Shown: in pieces, positions 7,225-13,850 of the stretch
Numbering within the stretch: the first letter of the stretch is position 1
How the letters are laid out: every line of letters starts with the position of its first letter
Source of the DNA: a bacterium
GTDB lineage: Bacteria > Patescibacteriota > Minisyncoccia > Minisyncoccales > UBA10102
Assembly: GCA_030647175.1 (NCBI GenBank)
Contig: JAUSJU010000058.1
Coordinates: 1-37,560, forward strand
DNA length: 37,560 nt
Direction of reading: 5' to 3'
Translations under genes and position numbers: made by a program
Notes under the pieces: generated by a model
The model's database searches: none
Seen by the model: the letters and a program-made list of their open reading frames with translations, nothing else
What the model was told of the DNA's origin: nothing

Positions 7225-7593
7225 TTACAACGAGATCGCCTTTCTGACTTTCTCTACGATTTCTTCCGGAGTGTTGTAGATCTTGATGAGATAGTCGGCT
7301 GCCCCCAGAGCCATTGCCCTATCAAGGTCTGTTTTCTGATCCACGTTAGAAAGGATGACCACGGGAAGCGAAGATAAGTCCTTGTCTTCTTTTATCTGCT
7401 TAAGCGCTTCAAAACCGTCCATGACAGGCATCATGAGATCCATCACGATAGCATCTGGCTTCTCCTTCTTGGCTTTTTCTACTCCCTCCTTCCCATCTTT
7501 TGCCTCCTGCACCTTGTATCCCAAACTGCGGAACTTGTCTCCCAAGAGAGAACGGATGAACTCGTCGTCTTCCACTAAAAGAATTGTTGCCAT
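7225..7593 (-). CDS. Stand-alone response-regulator receiver domain (CheY-like)
   Basis: 122 aa, a complete receiver domain and nothing else. Acidic pocket residues are D9 and D10 (LLVEDDEF), the phospho-acceptor is D52 (AIVMDLMMPVMDG), the switch Ser is S82 (VVILSN) and the conserved Lys is K104 (ADYLIK). All catalytic positions are present, so phosphorylation by a histidine kinase is expected. There is no output domain and no kinase gene in the window. It lies 6 bp after polA and 16 bp before holA. An extended -10 (TGATATACT) inside the last polA codons sits 8 nt before its ATG, so it may also have its own leaderless transcript. Confidence 0.9.
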   Translation of the reverse strand: MATILLVEDDEFIRSLLGDKFRSLGYKVQEAKDGKEGVEKAKKEKPDAIVMDLMMPVMDGFEALKQIKEDKDLSSLPVVILSNVDQKTDLDRAMALGAADYLIKIYNTPEEIVEKVRKAISL

Positions 7594-7599
7594 TGCTTT

Positions 7600-9798
7600 T
7601 CAGTATATCACAGGTCTCATGCTCCCCCAATTAGGGCCTTCCTTTGCCTCAACTTTAAGTAAAAGTCCGCTGGCTTTCCCGACGTCTTCCATTTTCTCTT
7701 TGATGCGGGGAAGCGATTCATGAACGTTCTTCTCCTTGCATTCAAAAAGCAACTCGTCATGGATCTGGAGCAGCAGCCTGCATTCTGGATTATTCTTCAC
7801 AATGGCGTCGTAGATTTCCACCATCGCCATTTTCATCAAGTCAGCGTTCGTGCCTTGGATCGGGTGGTTGATGGCCATGCGTTCAGCAGCTGCTTTCAAC
7901 TGCGGAGCCGTAGAATAAATGTCGGGAAGATACCTTCTTCTTTTGAATAGGGTTTCTGCGTACCCATAGGTTCTCGCAAACGCTTTTGTGTCTTCCATGA
8001 AACGCTGGATGCTCGGAAATCGTGCAAAGTAGCTCGCAATGAAATCCTGGGCTTCCTCTAAAGAGATCTTCGCTGACTTTGCGAATCCTTGGGGCCCCAT
8101 GCCGTACAGGATCCCAAAGTTCAAAGCCTTTGCACGATTCCGCATCTCTTTAGTAACCGCTTCCGGAGAAACTCCGAAGACGGTTGAAGCGGTCACCCTA
8201 TGAATGTCCTCTCCTTTCCGGAACGCTTCTTCCAACATGGGGTCTTTAGCCAGGTGCGAAGCGATGCGGAGCTCCGTCTGGGAATAATCCAGAGAAAGAA
8301 ACGTGTACCCTTTTTCTGCGATGAATCCCTCCCGTATGCGTTTGCCCCACGTTCCTTGCACGGGGATATTCTGCAGATTCGGATCAGACGAAGACATTCT
8401 CCCGGTAGCTGCCCCCAGCTGATGGAATGTCGTGTGAATCCTTCCTGCAGAGTCCGTCATTAACGGCAGGGGTTTTACGTAGGTCGTCAAAATCTTCTGC
8501 AGCTCTCTGTATGAAATCAGAAGGGGAATGATGGAATGGAGCGCTTCTAGTTTTTCCAGCTCCGGAGAAGCGGTGGACACCATGCCACCCGAAGTTTTCT
8601 TGATCCCTTTCAAAGGAAGCTTGAGCCGGGAGAAGAGCACTTCGCTCAATTGCTTGGGGGAGTTGATGGTAAAGCTCCCCTTTGCTTCTTTTGTAATCTT
8701 GGCTTCCAGCTTTTTTAGTTCAGCTCGCATTTCTTTAGAGAGCGAGGCAAAGTATTTCTTGTCTATCTTGATCCCTGTCTTTTCCATATGGTCGATCACC
8801 GGGATCAGGCGCTTCTCTAGCTCGTATAGTTCAGGAGGCAGAATCTTTTCCGCATAGAGCTGTTCAATTTCCTGCAGTATTCCCGGTAAAGCACCCGTTT
8901 GAGAAACCGAGGAAGTTTCAGGAAGCTTGTTCATTAAACTTTGAAATCCGAGATTTTGAAGAAACTGCTTTGCCTCTTCCGGATCGTATCCTTTCCATTC
9001 GCAACCTTGAAGCTGAAAGTCTATGGGGACATTGGTATCAACTGTGCCCAGCTCCTTGCTCAAGAATGCGTCCTCTTTTGACTCTTTAAGCTTTGTGCCG
9101 AGAGTTCCCTTGATGGAACCAACGTTCTTATATACTCCTTCCACGGAACCGTATTCTTGAAGCAACTGGATTGCGGTCTTTTCTCCCACTCCTCTGACTC
9201 CCGGGATGTTGTCTGAAGGATCCCCCCGAAGCCCTTTGTAGTCGGCTAACTGATTGGGGCGCAGTCCTCCAAAACGCTCCTGCACTCGTTTCTCGTCGTA
9301 GAGCACGGTGTCTTGGAGCCCTTTGCGCATGGTGTACACTTTCGTGCCCTTATCCACCAGCTGAAGCGTATCCATGTCTCCTGAAATGATGACGACTTCC
9401 AAGGGAGGGTGAGCTTGGCGCAGATGAGAGAGCTTTGCGATGGTCCCTATGAGATCATCCGCTTCAAACCCCTCTTTCTCGTATATGGGGATGTGGAACT
9501 TCTCTAACGCTTCCTTCACTCTCGGCATCTGACTGTAGAGTTCGTCGGGGCCTTTCACCCGGTTTGCCTTATAGAAAGCAAACTGCTGCTTGCGTTTGGT
9601 CGGGGAGGGCACGTCAAAACAAGCCACCGCATACTCTGGGTGAAGCTCTTTGAGCACTTTAAACAGCACCAGAAGGAACCCGTACACCGCATTTACGAGT
9701 TCTCCCTTCCTCGTGCTCAAAGGAGGGAGCGCGTGGAACGCCCTGTGGATGAGGGAGTTCGCATCAATGACGATGAGTCGTTTTTGATGAGCAGGCAT
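7600..9798 (-). CDS. polA: DNA polymerase I lacking the 3'-5' exonuclease domain
   Basis: 732 aa. Residues 1-290 are the 5' nuclease (flap endonuclease) domain, with IDANSLIHRAF, ADDLIGT, SGDMDTLQLV and the KGLRGDPSDNIPGVRGVGEKTA helix-hairpin-helix. A linker of about 30 residues leads straight into the polymerase domain. There are motif A DYSQTELR (504-511), motif B RAKALNFGILYG with K557 and F561, and motif C QIHDELLFE with the catalytic pair D681-E682. The proofreading domain that separates these parts in E. coli Pol I (and persists as an inactive remnant in Taq) is absent. The expected role is Okazaki-fragment maturation and repair synthesis. The ATG at 9798 follows an extended -10 by 6 nt. 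Confidence 0.93.
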   Translation of the reverse strand: MPAHQKRLIVIDANSLIHRAFHALPPLSTRKGELVNAVYGFLLVLFKVLKELHPEYAVACFDVPSPTKRKQQFAFYKANRVKGPDELYSQMPRVKEALEKFHIPIYEKEGFEADDLIGTIAKLSHLRQAHPPLEVVIISGDMDTLQLVDKGTKVYTMRKGLQDTVLYDEKRVQERFGGLRPNQLADYKGLRGDPSDNIPGVRGVGEKTAIQLLQEYGSVEGVYKNVGSIKGTLGTKLKESKEDAFLSKELGTVDTNVPIDFQLQGCEWKGYDPEEAKQFLQNLGFQSLMNKLPETSSVSQTGALPGILQEIEQLYAEKILPPELYELEKRLIPVIDHMEKTGIKIDKKYFASLSKEMRAELKKLEAKITKEAKGSFTINSPKQLSEVLFSRLKLPLKGIKKTSGGMVSTASPELEKLEALHSIIPLLISYRELQKILTTYVKPLPLMTDSAGRIHTTFHQLGAATGRMSSSDPNLQNIPVQGTWGKRIREGFIAEKGYTFLSLDYSQTELRIASHLAKDPMLEEAFRKGEDIHRVTASTVFGVSPEAVTKEMRNRAKALNFGILYGMGPQGFAKSAKISLEEAQDFIASYFARFPSIQRFMEDTKAFARTYGYAETLFKRRRYLPDIYSTAPQLKAAAERMAINHPIQGTNADLMKMAMVEIYDAIVKNNPECRLLLQIHDELLFECKEKNVHESLPRIKEKMEDVGKASGLLLKVEAKEGPNWGSMRPVIY

Positions 9799-9804
9799 GT
9801 TTAT

Positions 9805-9813
9805 ATTGTATCA
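9805..9813 (-). promoter_or_regulatory. Extended -10 promoter of polA operon, predicted leaderless
   Basis: Minus strand TGATACAAT (hexamer 9805-9810), then 6 nt to the ATG at 9798. No good -35 is seen. The upstream terminator's T-tract ends just before this promoter. Confidence 0.55.
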
Positions 9814-9815
9814 CC

Positions 9816-9845
9816 AAAAGAAAAGCCGACCTATGATTGGTCGGC
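9816..9845 (-). terminator. Intrinsic terminator downstream of the 61-aa gene
   Basis: Perfect 7-bp stem GCCGACC/GGTCGGC (9825-9831 with 9839-9845), loop of 7 nt, followed on the minus strand by TTTTCTTTT. It ends the transcript carrying the 61-aa ORF about 170 nt after its stop codon. Confidence 0.75.
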
Positions 9846-10012
9846 AAAAAGTGCAGTGTGCTCGCCGCGCTTGGTTATGCCGCGACAGAAGCGCTGTATC
9901 CTCCCGATAGGGCGATCAGGAGGGGGTAGCGGCTTCCGGCTAGACCGGCCCAAATCGTGCTGAGAAGTGTGGGAACTACGTGCTGCGTATACTTGCTGGC
10001 TTGGTCAGAAAC
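9846..10012 (-). other. Structured untranslated 3' region between the 61-aa ORF and its terminator
   Basis: No ATG-initiated ORF is present on the minus strand here. Two clear hairpins are visible: CCTCCTGAT/ATCGGGAGG (9900-9908 with 9915-9923; its one non-Watson-Crick pair is a tolerated U-G on the minus strand but a C-A mismatch on the plus strand) and GCGCTT/AAGCGC (9867-9872 with 9889-9894). A CCGG...CCGG pairing near 9940 is weaker. The strand preference of the first hairpin agrees with minus-strand transcription. It may be a long structured 3' UTR or a processed small RNA. Confidence 0.4.
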
Positions 10013-10198
10013 CTAGAAGAACCGACCACTAGGACCGAGACTCCATTTCCATGGCCCTCGTCCCGGTTTCCTGTTCATCGCACTAAGTCCCGGCTTTCGC
10101 ATACAGAAGGAAGAGGAATTGAGTTTGGGGACGTGCGGCCCCAAGAAAGAACCCTCTGAACCTTCCCGTTCACGCAAAAATTTCGCAAAGTCGTTCAT
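10013..10198 (-). CDS. Orphan small protein, 61 aa, function unknown
   Basis: I start it at the ATG at 10198 because TTTTAGGAGGTATGGG, a strong Shine-Dalgarno sequence, lies just upstream; the 96-aa version of this frame has no such support. The product begins MNDFAKFLREREGSEGSFLG, contains one Cys, and ends Gly/Pro/Trp-rich and basic (PGRGPWKWSLGPSGRFF). I see no known domain. It has a good promoter upstream and a terminator downstream, but a 167-nt untranslated stretch separates it from the terminator. It could be a peptide gene or a short ORF at the head of a structured RNA. Confidence 0.45.
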   Translation of the reverse strand: MNDFAKFLREREGSEGSFLGPHVPKLNSSSFCMRKPGLSAMNRKPGRGPWKWSLGPSGRFF

Positions 10199-10236
10199 CC
10201 CATACCTCCTAAAACGAACGCGGCGAGCACAAGACA

Positions 10237-10264
10237 ACACTAGCAAAAAGAAAAGAAAGGTCAA
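10237..10264 (-). promoter_or_regulatory. Promoter of the 61-aa transcript
   Basis: Minus strand: -35 TTGACC (10259-10264), 16-bp spacer, -10 TAGTGT (10237-10242) preceded by TGC (extended). It gives a leader of about 30 nt with the AGGAGGT ribosome-binding site. Confidence 0.55.
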
Positions 10265-10318
10265 CGACCCTCCTTTCTTACGATAGTGCTCTTGGCAAAA
10301 CACGGGCCCTTGAAAGGT

Positions 10319-11041
10319 TCAATTCTTACGAGAAGAGGTGAGATCTTGCGGGACAGAAGTTTTTAAAAGTGCCCGGCGCACCTGCTCGGCGCTCTTTGTA
10401 TGTGCAAAAATCTTTTGCGGGATGCCCGCTCTAAGGATCTTGCTTATAAGATCTGTGAAATAATAAGGGAAGAAAATGGCTATAATCCGTAGCGCAAAGA
10501 TCAGGGCGAGTAAGCTGAAAATGGCGATGGTGTCGTTCATTGAAGATCGAAAGATGTAATGCAACGCCCCAGAGAGGATTGCCGGAGTTGCATAGAAATC
10601 GCGCTGAAGAAACGTGCTCGGGGTATCGTTCACAAGGATGTCGCGCAGAACTCCTCCCCCTACTGCAGTCAGCAGGGCGAAGAATACCGCGCCCACAAAC
10701 CCTAAGTTCGCTTCTATTCCTTTGGCTGCTCCCACGAATGCGAATGTTGAAAGCCCAATCGCATCAAGGACAAGCATCCCTTTATTGATTCTGTGGAACT
10801 GATTGTACATTATTGAGGAAAACAGCACTCCGGCAAACATTACATAGATATAGGTATGATCGTAGAAATAAAACGGTGTCCGGTTCAAAAACACCTCGCG
10901 GATTGTTCCTCCTCCCATAGAGCAGAGAAGCGCACAGATAGAAACGCCGACGTAATCGAACTTCTTTTGCAGCCCTATGTAGGCGCCATATACGGAGAAA
11001 GCGAATGTCCCTACAAGATCGAATATATAGAGGTATTCCAC
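10319..11041 (-). CDS. TRIC-type cation channel / UPF0126 family membrane protein
   Basis: 240 aa, about seven membrane segments. The family hallmark is an inverted repeat of two three-helix units, each with a Gly-rich kink. Here these are SMGGGTIREVFL (about residues 42-52) and AVGGGVLRDILVND (about residues 126-139). Bacterial members form homotrimeric monovalent-cation channels; their role in the cell is unclear. The start is a GTG at 11041. The hydrophilic C-terminus from about residue 205 is longer than the core needs. A weakly spaced -10 (TAAAAT) and a 7-bp inverted repeat lie directly upstream, suggesting separate regulation from tsaE, which ends 52 bp upstream. Confidence 0.85.
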   Translation of the reverse strand: MEYLYIFDLVGTFAFSVYGAYIGLQKKFDYVGVSICALLCSMGGGTIREVFLNRTPFYFYDHTYIYVMFAGVLFSSIMYNQFHRINKGMLVLDAIGLSTFAFVGAAKGIEANLGFVGAVFFALLTAVGGGVLRDILVNDTPSTFLQRDFYATPAILSGALHYIFRSSMNDTIAIFSLLALIFALRIIAIFFPYYFTDLISKILRAGIPQKIFAHTKSAEQVRRALLKTSVPQDLTSSRKN

Positions 11042-11050
11042 AATATCGTT

Positions 11051-11072
11051 ATTTTACCACGAACATTCGTGG
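11051..11072 (-). promoter_or_regulatory. Promoter with operator-like palindrome upstream of the TRIC gene
   Basis: Minus strand: inverted repeat CCACGAA-TG-TTCGTGG (11057-11072) runs directly into an extended -10, TGGTAAAAT (hexamer 11051-11056), 9 nt before the GTG. A palindrome covering the -10/-35 spacer is where a repressor would bind. It could instead be a hairpin at the end of tsaE, but its T-tract is missing. Confidence 0.4.
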
Positions 11073-11093
11073 CGAAAAGGGGTCCACCCTATT

Positions 11094-11546
11094 CTAGGTG
11101 TGTGCGTTGATTGCCTTGATGGAACGCTGCTCAGGAGAAAGAGCTTGGAATGAAAGAGTGTATCTCTTTTCTGGAAGGATGTCCTTTACGCGGTCTGCCC
11201 ATTCAACGAATACGACATTCTTCGGGTCCTTAATGATATCGTTCCAGCCGAGGGAAAGAAGGTCCTTGGATCTGTCCAATCGATAGCAATCAATGTGGTA
11301 GAGATTCCTGCCTTGAAGCCCTTCGTACCGCTTCATGAGGACAAACGTGGGGGACGTCACTCTATTTTCTACCCCGAGGCTCTCCATCGCGCCCTGGACA
11401 AATGTGGTTTTTCCGCTTCCGAGCTCTCCTTCAAGCCCGATGACAAGAGCCCCTTCGGGGGAGGGGGGGTTCATCCATACTTTGACCAAGTTTCGTGCCA
11501 CCTCCTTGGTCTGCTCTGCAGAAGATGTCTCAAAATGAGTTTCCAT
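11094..11546 (-). CDS. tsaE: tRNA threonylcarbamoyladenosine biosynthesis ATPase TsaE
   Basis: 150 aa, normal length. TsaE is the P-loop ATPase that works with TsaB, TsaC and TsaD to make t6A37 on ANN-decoding tRNAs. Visible are Walker A GELGSGKTTF (40-49), the TSPTF switch (64-68), the HIDCYRL motif (84-90) and VEWADR (114-119). The ATG at 11546 is used. Its upstream region also holds the divergent promoter of the 71-aa gene. TsaB and TsaD are not in the window. Confidence 0.92.
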   Translation of the reverse strand: METHFETSSAEQTKEVARNLVKVWMNPPSPEGALVIGLEGELGSGKTTFVQGAMESLGVENRVTSPTFVLMKRYEGLQGRNLYHIDCYRLDRSKDLLSLGWNDIIKDPKNVVFVEWADRVKDILPEKRYTLSFQALSPEQRSIKAINAHT

Positions 11547-11549
11547 TGA

Positions 11550-11578
11550 TTGACGCTTAGAGCCCTATGGGATAAGGT
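11550..11578 (+). promoter_or_regulatory. Promoter of the 71-aa/GspE-like operon
   Basis: -35 TTGACG (11550-11555), 17-bp spacer, -10 TAAGGT (11573-11578), then 11 nt to the ATG at 11590. The -10 overlaps an AAGGTGA sequence that could serve as a weak ribosome-binding site if transcription starts upstream. Confidence 0.45.
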
Positions 11579-11589
11579 GAAGAAATTCT

Positions 11590-11805
11590 ATGCCTTCTGA
11601 AAAATTCCGCAAGCTTCTCCTCTCGCTCAAAGGATTTGCCCCGTTCGTTTCTGAGATCCGCTACGAAAAGAACGGCCAAGACCTTGAACTCTCCCTTTCC
11701 CTCCAGGGAAAGGAGCTTGAGGCAAAAGATCTCGCATTCAAACGCGGTTCAACGTCCCCCCATCTCACTATTATTGTAACGGAGAAAGAACCTGGTGAGA
11801 AATAA
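11590..11805 (+). CDS. Small protein upstream of the GspE/PilB-like ATPase, 71 aa
   Basis: Unrecognised. MPSEKFRKLLLSLKGFAPFV opens a small, charged, soluble protein with alternating hydrophobic positions that suggest beta strands (SEIRYEKNGQDLELSLSL). It ends 3 bp before the start of the secretion ATPase gene, so the two are almost certainly coexpressed. In related genomes such a gene might encode a detached N-terminal piece of the ATPase, but I see no clear similarity to the N1 domain, so that is only a possibility. Confidence 0.6.
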   Translation: MPSEKFRKLLLSLKGFAPFVSEIRYEKNGQDLELSLSLQGKELEAKDLAFKRGSTSPHLTIIVTEKEPGEK

Positions 11806-11808
11806 CCC

Positions 11809-13107
11809 ATGGAATCTCCAAGGCAGAACATCGCAGGGGACGTACATATAGAGAGCTCGCTACTGGAAGAGCTGCGAGGCCTCTCCCTTCCTGCCTTTGA
11901 CGCGTTCCTCAAGGAAGCGCTCTTGAAAGACGTGAGCGGATCGCTTGTCGCGCTTTTAGGAGGAGCGATTGCCTTTGAGTCTTCGGACGTTCACATGGAG
12001 TCTGAGGAGAACGGGGCCAAAATCAGGTTCCGTATTGACGGACTGCTAGAAGACGTCGCCCATATCACTCCAGAGCACTATCGAGTGCTGCTCTCTCGCA
12101 TTAAACTTCTTTCTGGGTTAAAGCTCAACGTCGCAGACCGCCCCCAAGACGGCAGGTTTTCTCTCGCCAAAGACGGGCAAGAAATTGAGGTGAGGACATC
12201 TTCCCTCCCTTCAGAGCACGGAGAGTCTCTGGTGCTGAGAATCTTAGATCCTAAAAACTTCGTCGCCTTAGAGGACTTCGGATTGCGCGACGACATGCTT
12301 TCCTTGTTCACGGAAGAGATCTCAAAGCCTAACGGCATGATCGTGGTGACGGGCCCTACGGGAGCAGGAAAAACAACCACGCTCTACGCCTTTTTACAGA
12401 AGATCCAGAAACCGGAATTGAAAATCGTTACCATTGAAGACCCTATTGAATACCATATTGAAGGGGTATCCCAGACCCAGGCCAATCCTGCGAAAGGGTA
12501 CGACTTCGCTTCAGGACTTCGAGCGATCGTACGGCAAGATCCCGATGTCATCTTGGTTGGAGAAATCCGCGACGGAGAAACGGCCGACATCGCGCTCCAA
12601 GCCTCTCTGACCGGGCACCTTGTGCTTTCCACCCTCCATACTAATGAGGCTGCAGGAACCCCAGGGCGCCTGGTAAGCTTGGGAGCCAAACCCGTAAACA
12701 TAGCTCCGGCCTTAAACCTTGCCATCGCCCAAAGGCTCCTTCGGAAAGTATGCGACAAGTGCTCTGAGAAAAAACCCGCGGACCAAAAAACCCTTGAGCT
12801 TTTAGAAAAAGAGCTTGAGAATCTTCCCGCTTCCCTAAAGCCCAAGCTCAGCAAGGCGACCCAGATCCCTCACGCAAAAAAATGCCCGTCGTGCAACTCC
12901 ACGGGGTACAAGGGAAGAATAGGTGTCTTTGAAGCTATCGCGCTAGATGACGAACTCCGAGAACTCATACTCTCCTCTCCCTCGCTCCCTCAGTTTAAAA
13001 GTCTTGCTGTCAAAAAGGGCATGATCCCTTTGCGTCAGGACGGGCTTTTGAAAGTATTGGAGGGATTGACTACAATGGAAGAGGTAGAAAGGGTGACGAA
13101 AGAGTAG
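11809..13107 (+). CDS. GspE/PilB-family secretion or type IV pilus ATPase (short form)
   Basis: 432 aa. Hexameric ATPases of this family drive pilin polymerisation or type II secretion from the cytoplasmic face. The N2 domain includes ESSDVHMESEENGAKIRFRIDG (about 57-78). Then come Walker A GPTGAGKTT (182-190), the Asp box TIEDPIEY (208-215), Walker B VILVGEIRDGET (247-258) and the His box STLHTNEA (274-281). A tetracysteine zinc knuckle is formed by C315, C318, C359 and C362, which places it with PilB/GspE rather than PilT. The roughly 150-residue N1 domain of full-length PilB is missing. No PilC, PilT or prepilin genes are nearby, so its partners must be encoded elsewhere. Confidence 0.88.
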   Translation: MESPRQNIAGDVHIESSLLEELRGLSLPAFDAFLKEALLKDVSGSLVALLGGAIAFESSDVHMESEENGAKIRFRIDGLLEDVAHITPEHYRVLLSRIKLLSGLKLNVADRPQDGRFSLAKDGQEIEVRTSSLPSEHGESLVLRILDPKNFVALEDFGLRDDMLSLFTEEISKPNGMIVVTGPTGAGKTTTLYAFLQKIQKPELKIVTIEDPIEYHIEGVSQTQANPAKGYDFASGLRAIVRQDPDVILVGEIRDGETADIALQASLTGHLVLSTLHTNEAAGTPGRLVSLGAKPVNIAPALNLAIAQRLLRKVCDKCSEKKPADQKTLELLEKELENLPASLKPKLSKATQIPHAKKCPSCNSTGYKGRIGVFEAIALDDELRELILSSPSLPQFKSLAVKKGMIPLRQDGLLKVLEGLTTMEEVERVTKE

Positions 13108-13111
13108 GAAC

Positions 13112-13253
13112 AAAAAATACTCCTTTTCATGGGGACCAATTTGGTTGTCGGAACACAAATTGTGAAATACTAGCGAGGAATAGCTCAGCATGACCCGTGC
13201 TACCCGTCGCTAGTAATCCCGAGGTCCCCATGAAAGGGAATATTCGTTGCAGA
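13112..13253 (-). ncRNA. Probable structured non-coding RNA, three-way junction, about 140 nt
   Basis: A minus-strand RNA with no ORF of note. A long closing helix pairs 13223-13239 with 13121-13137 (17 positions; on the minus strand all pair except one C-A mismatch). It encloses two hairpins: P3 ACTAGCGA/TCGCTAGT (13169-13176 with 13207-13214, with further pairing TAGC/GCTA inside) and P2 AATTTG/CAAATT (13138-13143 with 13156-13161, extended by GTT/AAC). The closing helix is followed by TATTTTTTG, as in an intrinsic terminator. A near-consensus promoter precedes it. It sits tail-to-tail with the GspE-like gene and head-to-head with yebC. I cannot match it to tRNA, tmRNA, RNase P or SRP RNA; a divergent 6S-like RNA is possible. 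On the plus strand the same helix has a G-U pair instead of the mismatch, so a plus-strand structure in the ATPase 3' UTR is not excluded. Confidence 0.55.
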
Positions 13254-13258
13254 ACTGC

Positions 13259-13287
13259 ACTATACTATATAATAAATACATTGTCAA
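13259..13287 (-). promoter_or_regulatory. Near-consensus sigma-70 promoter of the candidate ncRNA
   Basis: Minus strand: -35 TTGACA (13282-13287), exactly 17 bp, -10 TATAGT (13259-13264). It is the best match to consensus in the window and points into the structured region, with a predicted start near 13252. Confidence 0.65.
13261..13273 (+). promoter_or_regulatory. -10 region of the yebC-ruvC operon
   Basis: TATACT (13261-13266) and TATAAT (13268-13273) lie in tandem 25-38 nt before the yebC ATG. They overlap the divergent ncRNA promoter. A small palindrome, TGCAGAACTGCA (13248-13259), lies between the two start sites. Confidence 0.4.
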
Positions 13288-13298
13288 TCCCCCTTCCC

Positions 13299-13850
13299 AT
13301 GAGCGGACATTCACACTTTAAAACCATAAAACGCACGAAAGAACTCGGAGACGCGCAGAAAAGCCGCCTGTTTTCCAAGTTTGCGAACGAACTCACCGTA
13401 CTGGCAAGAACAGGGGGAGGAGATCTTACTGGAAACCCGCGGCTCCGCGTAGTCGTTGAGAAAGCAAAGGAGGCCCACATGCCTTCAGACAACATTGAAC
13501 GGGCGATCAAGCGAGGGACTGGAGAGCTCAAGGGATCTCAGTTGGAAGAACTGCTCATAGAAGCCTACGGGCCGGGAGGGTTCGCCATGCTCGTTGAAGC
13601 CATCACAGACAGCAAGAACCGCACTCTGGGAGAGATCAAGCAGATACTCTCTCGCCACAATGCAAAGCTTGTCGGAGAAGGGGGAGTGAGATGGATGTTT
13701 GATAAACAAGGGGGAGAGTGGGTTGCAAAACCTGAGATGGAGATTGCCATATCTGAGCAGGACCAGAAAGCAGCAAACCTACTCTTTGAGGCGCTGGACG
13801 AGAACGATGCGACCCAAGAAGTCTACTCTAATCTAAAGGAAGCGGCATGA
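13299..13850 (+). CDS. yebC: YebC/TACO1-family protein with an internally shortened domain
   Basis: 183 aa, against about 240-250 in the family. YebC-type proteins act in translation (relief of proline stalling) or, as PmpR, in transcription control. The start at 13299 is set by the conserved MSGHSHFKTIKRTK terminus. Domain I (residues 1-80, with SRLFSKFANELTVLAR and ERAIKRGTGE) and the start of domain II (EAYGPGGFAMLVEAITDSKNRT, GGVRWMFDKQG) are normal. After residue 137 the protein jumps directly to the C-terminal strand-helix unit that usually ends in a dDVQxVYsN motif, here DENDATQEVYSNLKEAA. Roughly 55-60 residues of the usual middle are gone without breaking the frame. It overlaps ruvC by 4 bp. 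Confidence 0.88.
   Translation: MSGHSHFKTIKRTKELGDAQKSRLFSKFANELTVLARTGGGDLTGNPRLRVVVEKAKEAHMPSDNIERAIKRGTGELKGSQLEELLIEAYGPGGFAMLVEAITDSKNRTLGEIKQILSRHNAKLVGEGGVRWMFDKQGGEWVAKPEMEIAISEQDQKAANLLFEALDENDATQEVYSNLKEAA

Noticed and set aside
10199..10303. 96-aa version of the 61-aa orphan, starting at 10303
   Set aside because: The extension crosses the promoter and ribosome-binding site that fit the shorter start at 10198.
13169..13214. tRNA-like string GGAATAGCTCAGCATG inside the candidate ncRNA (plus strand)
   Set aside because: There is no acceptor stem or T-loop in the right places; the bases are better explained by the P3 hairpin.
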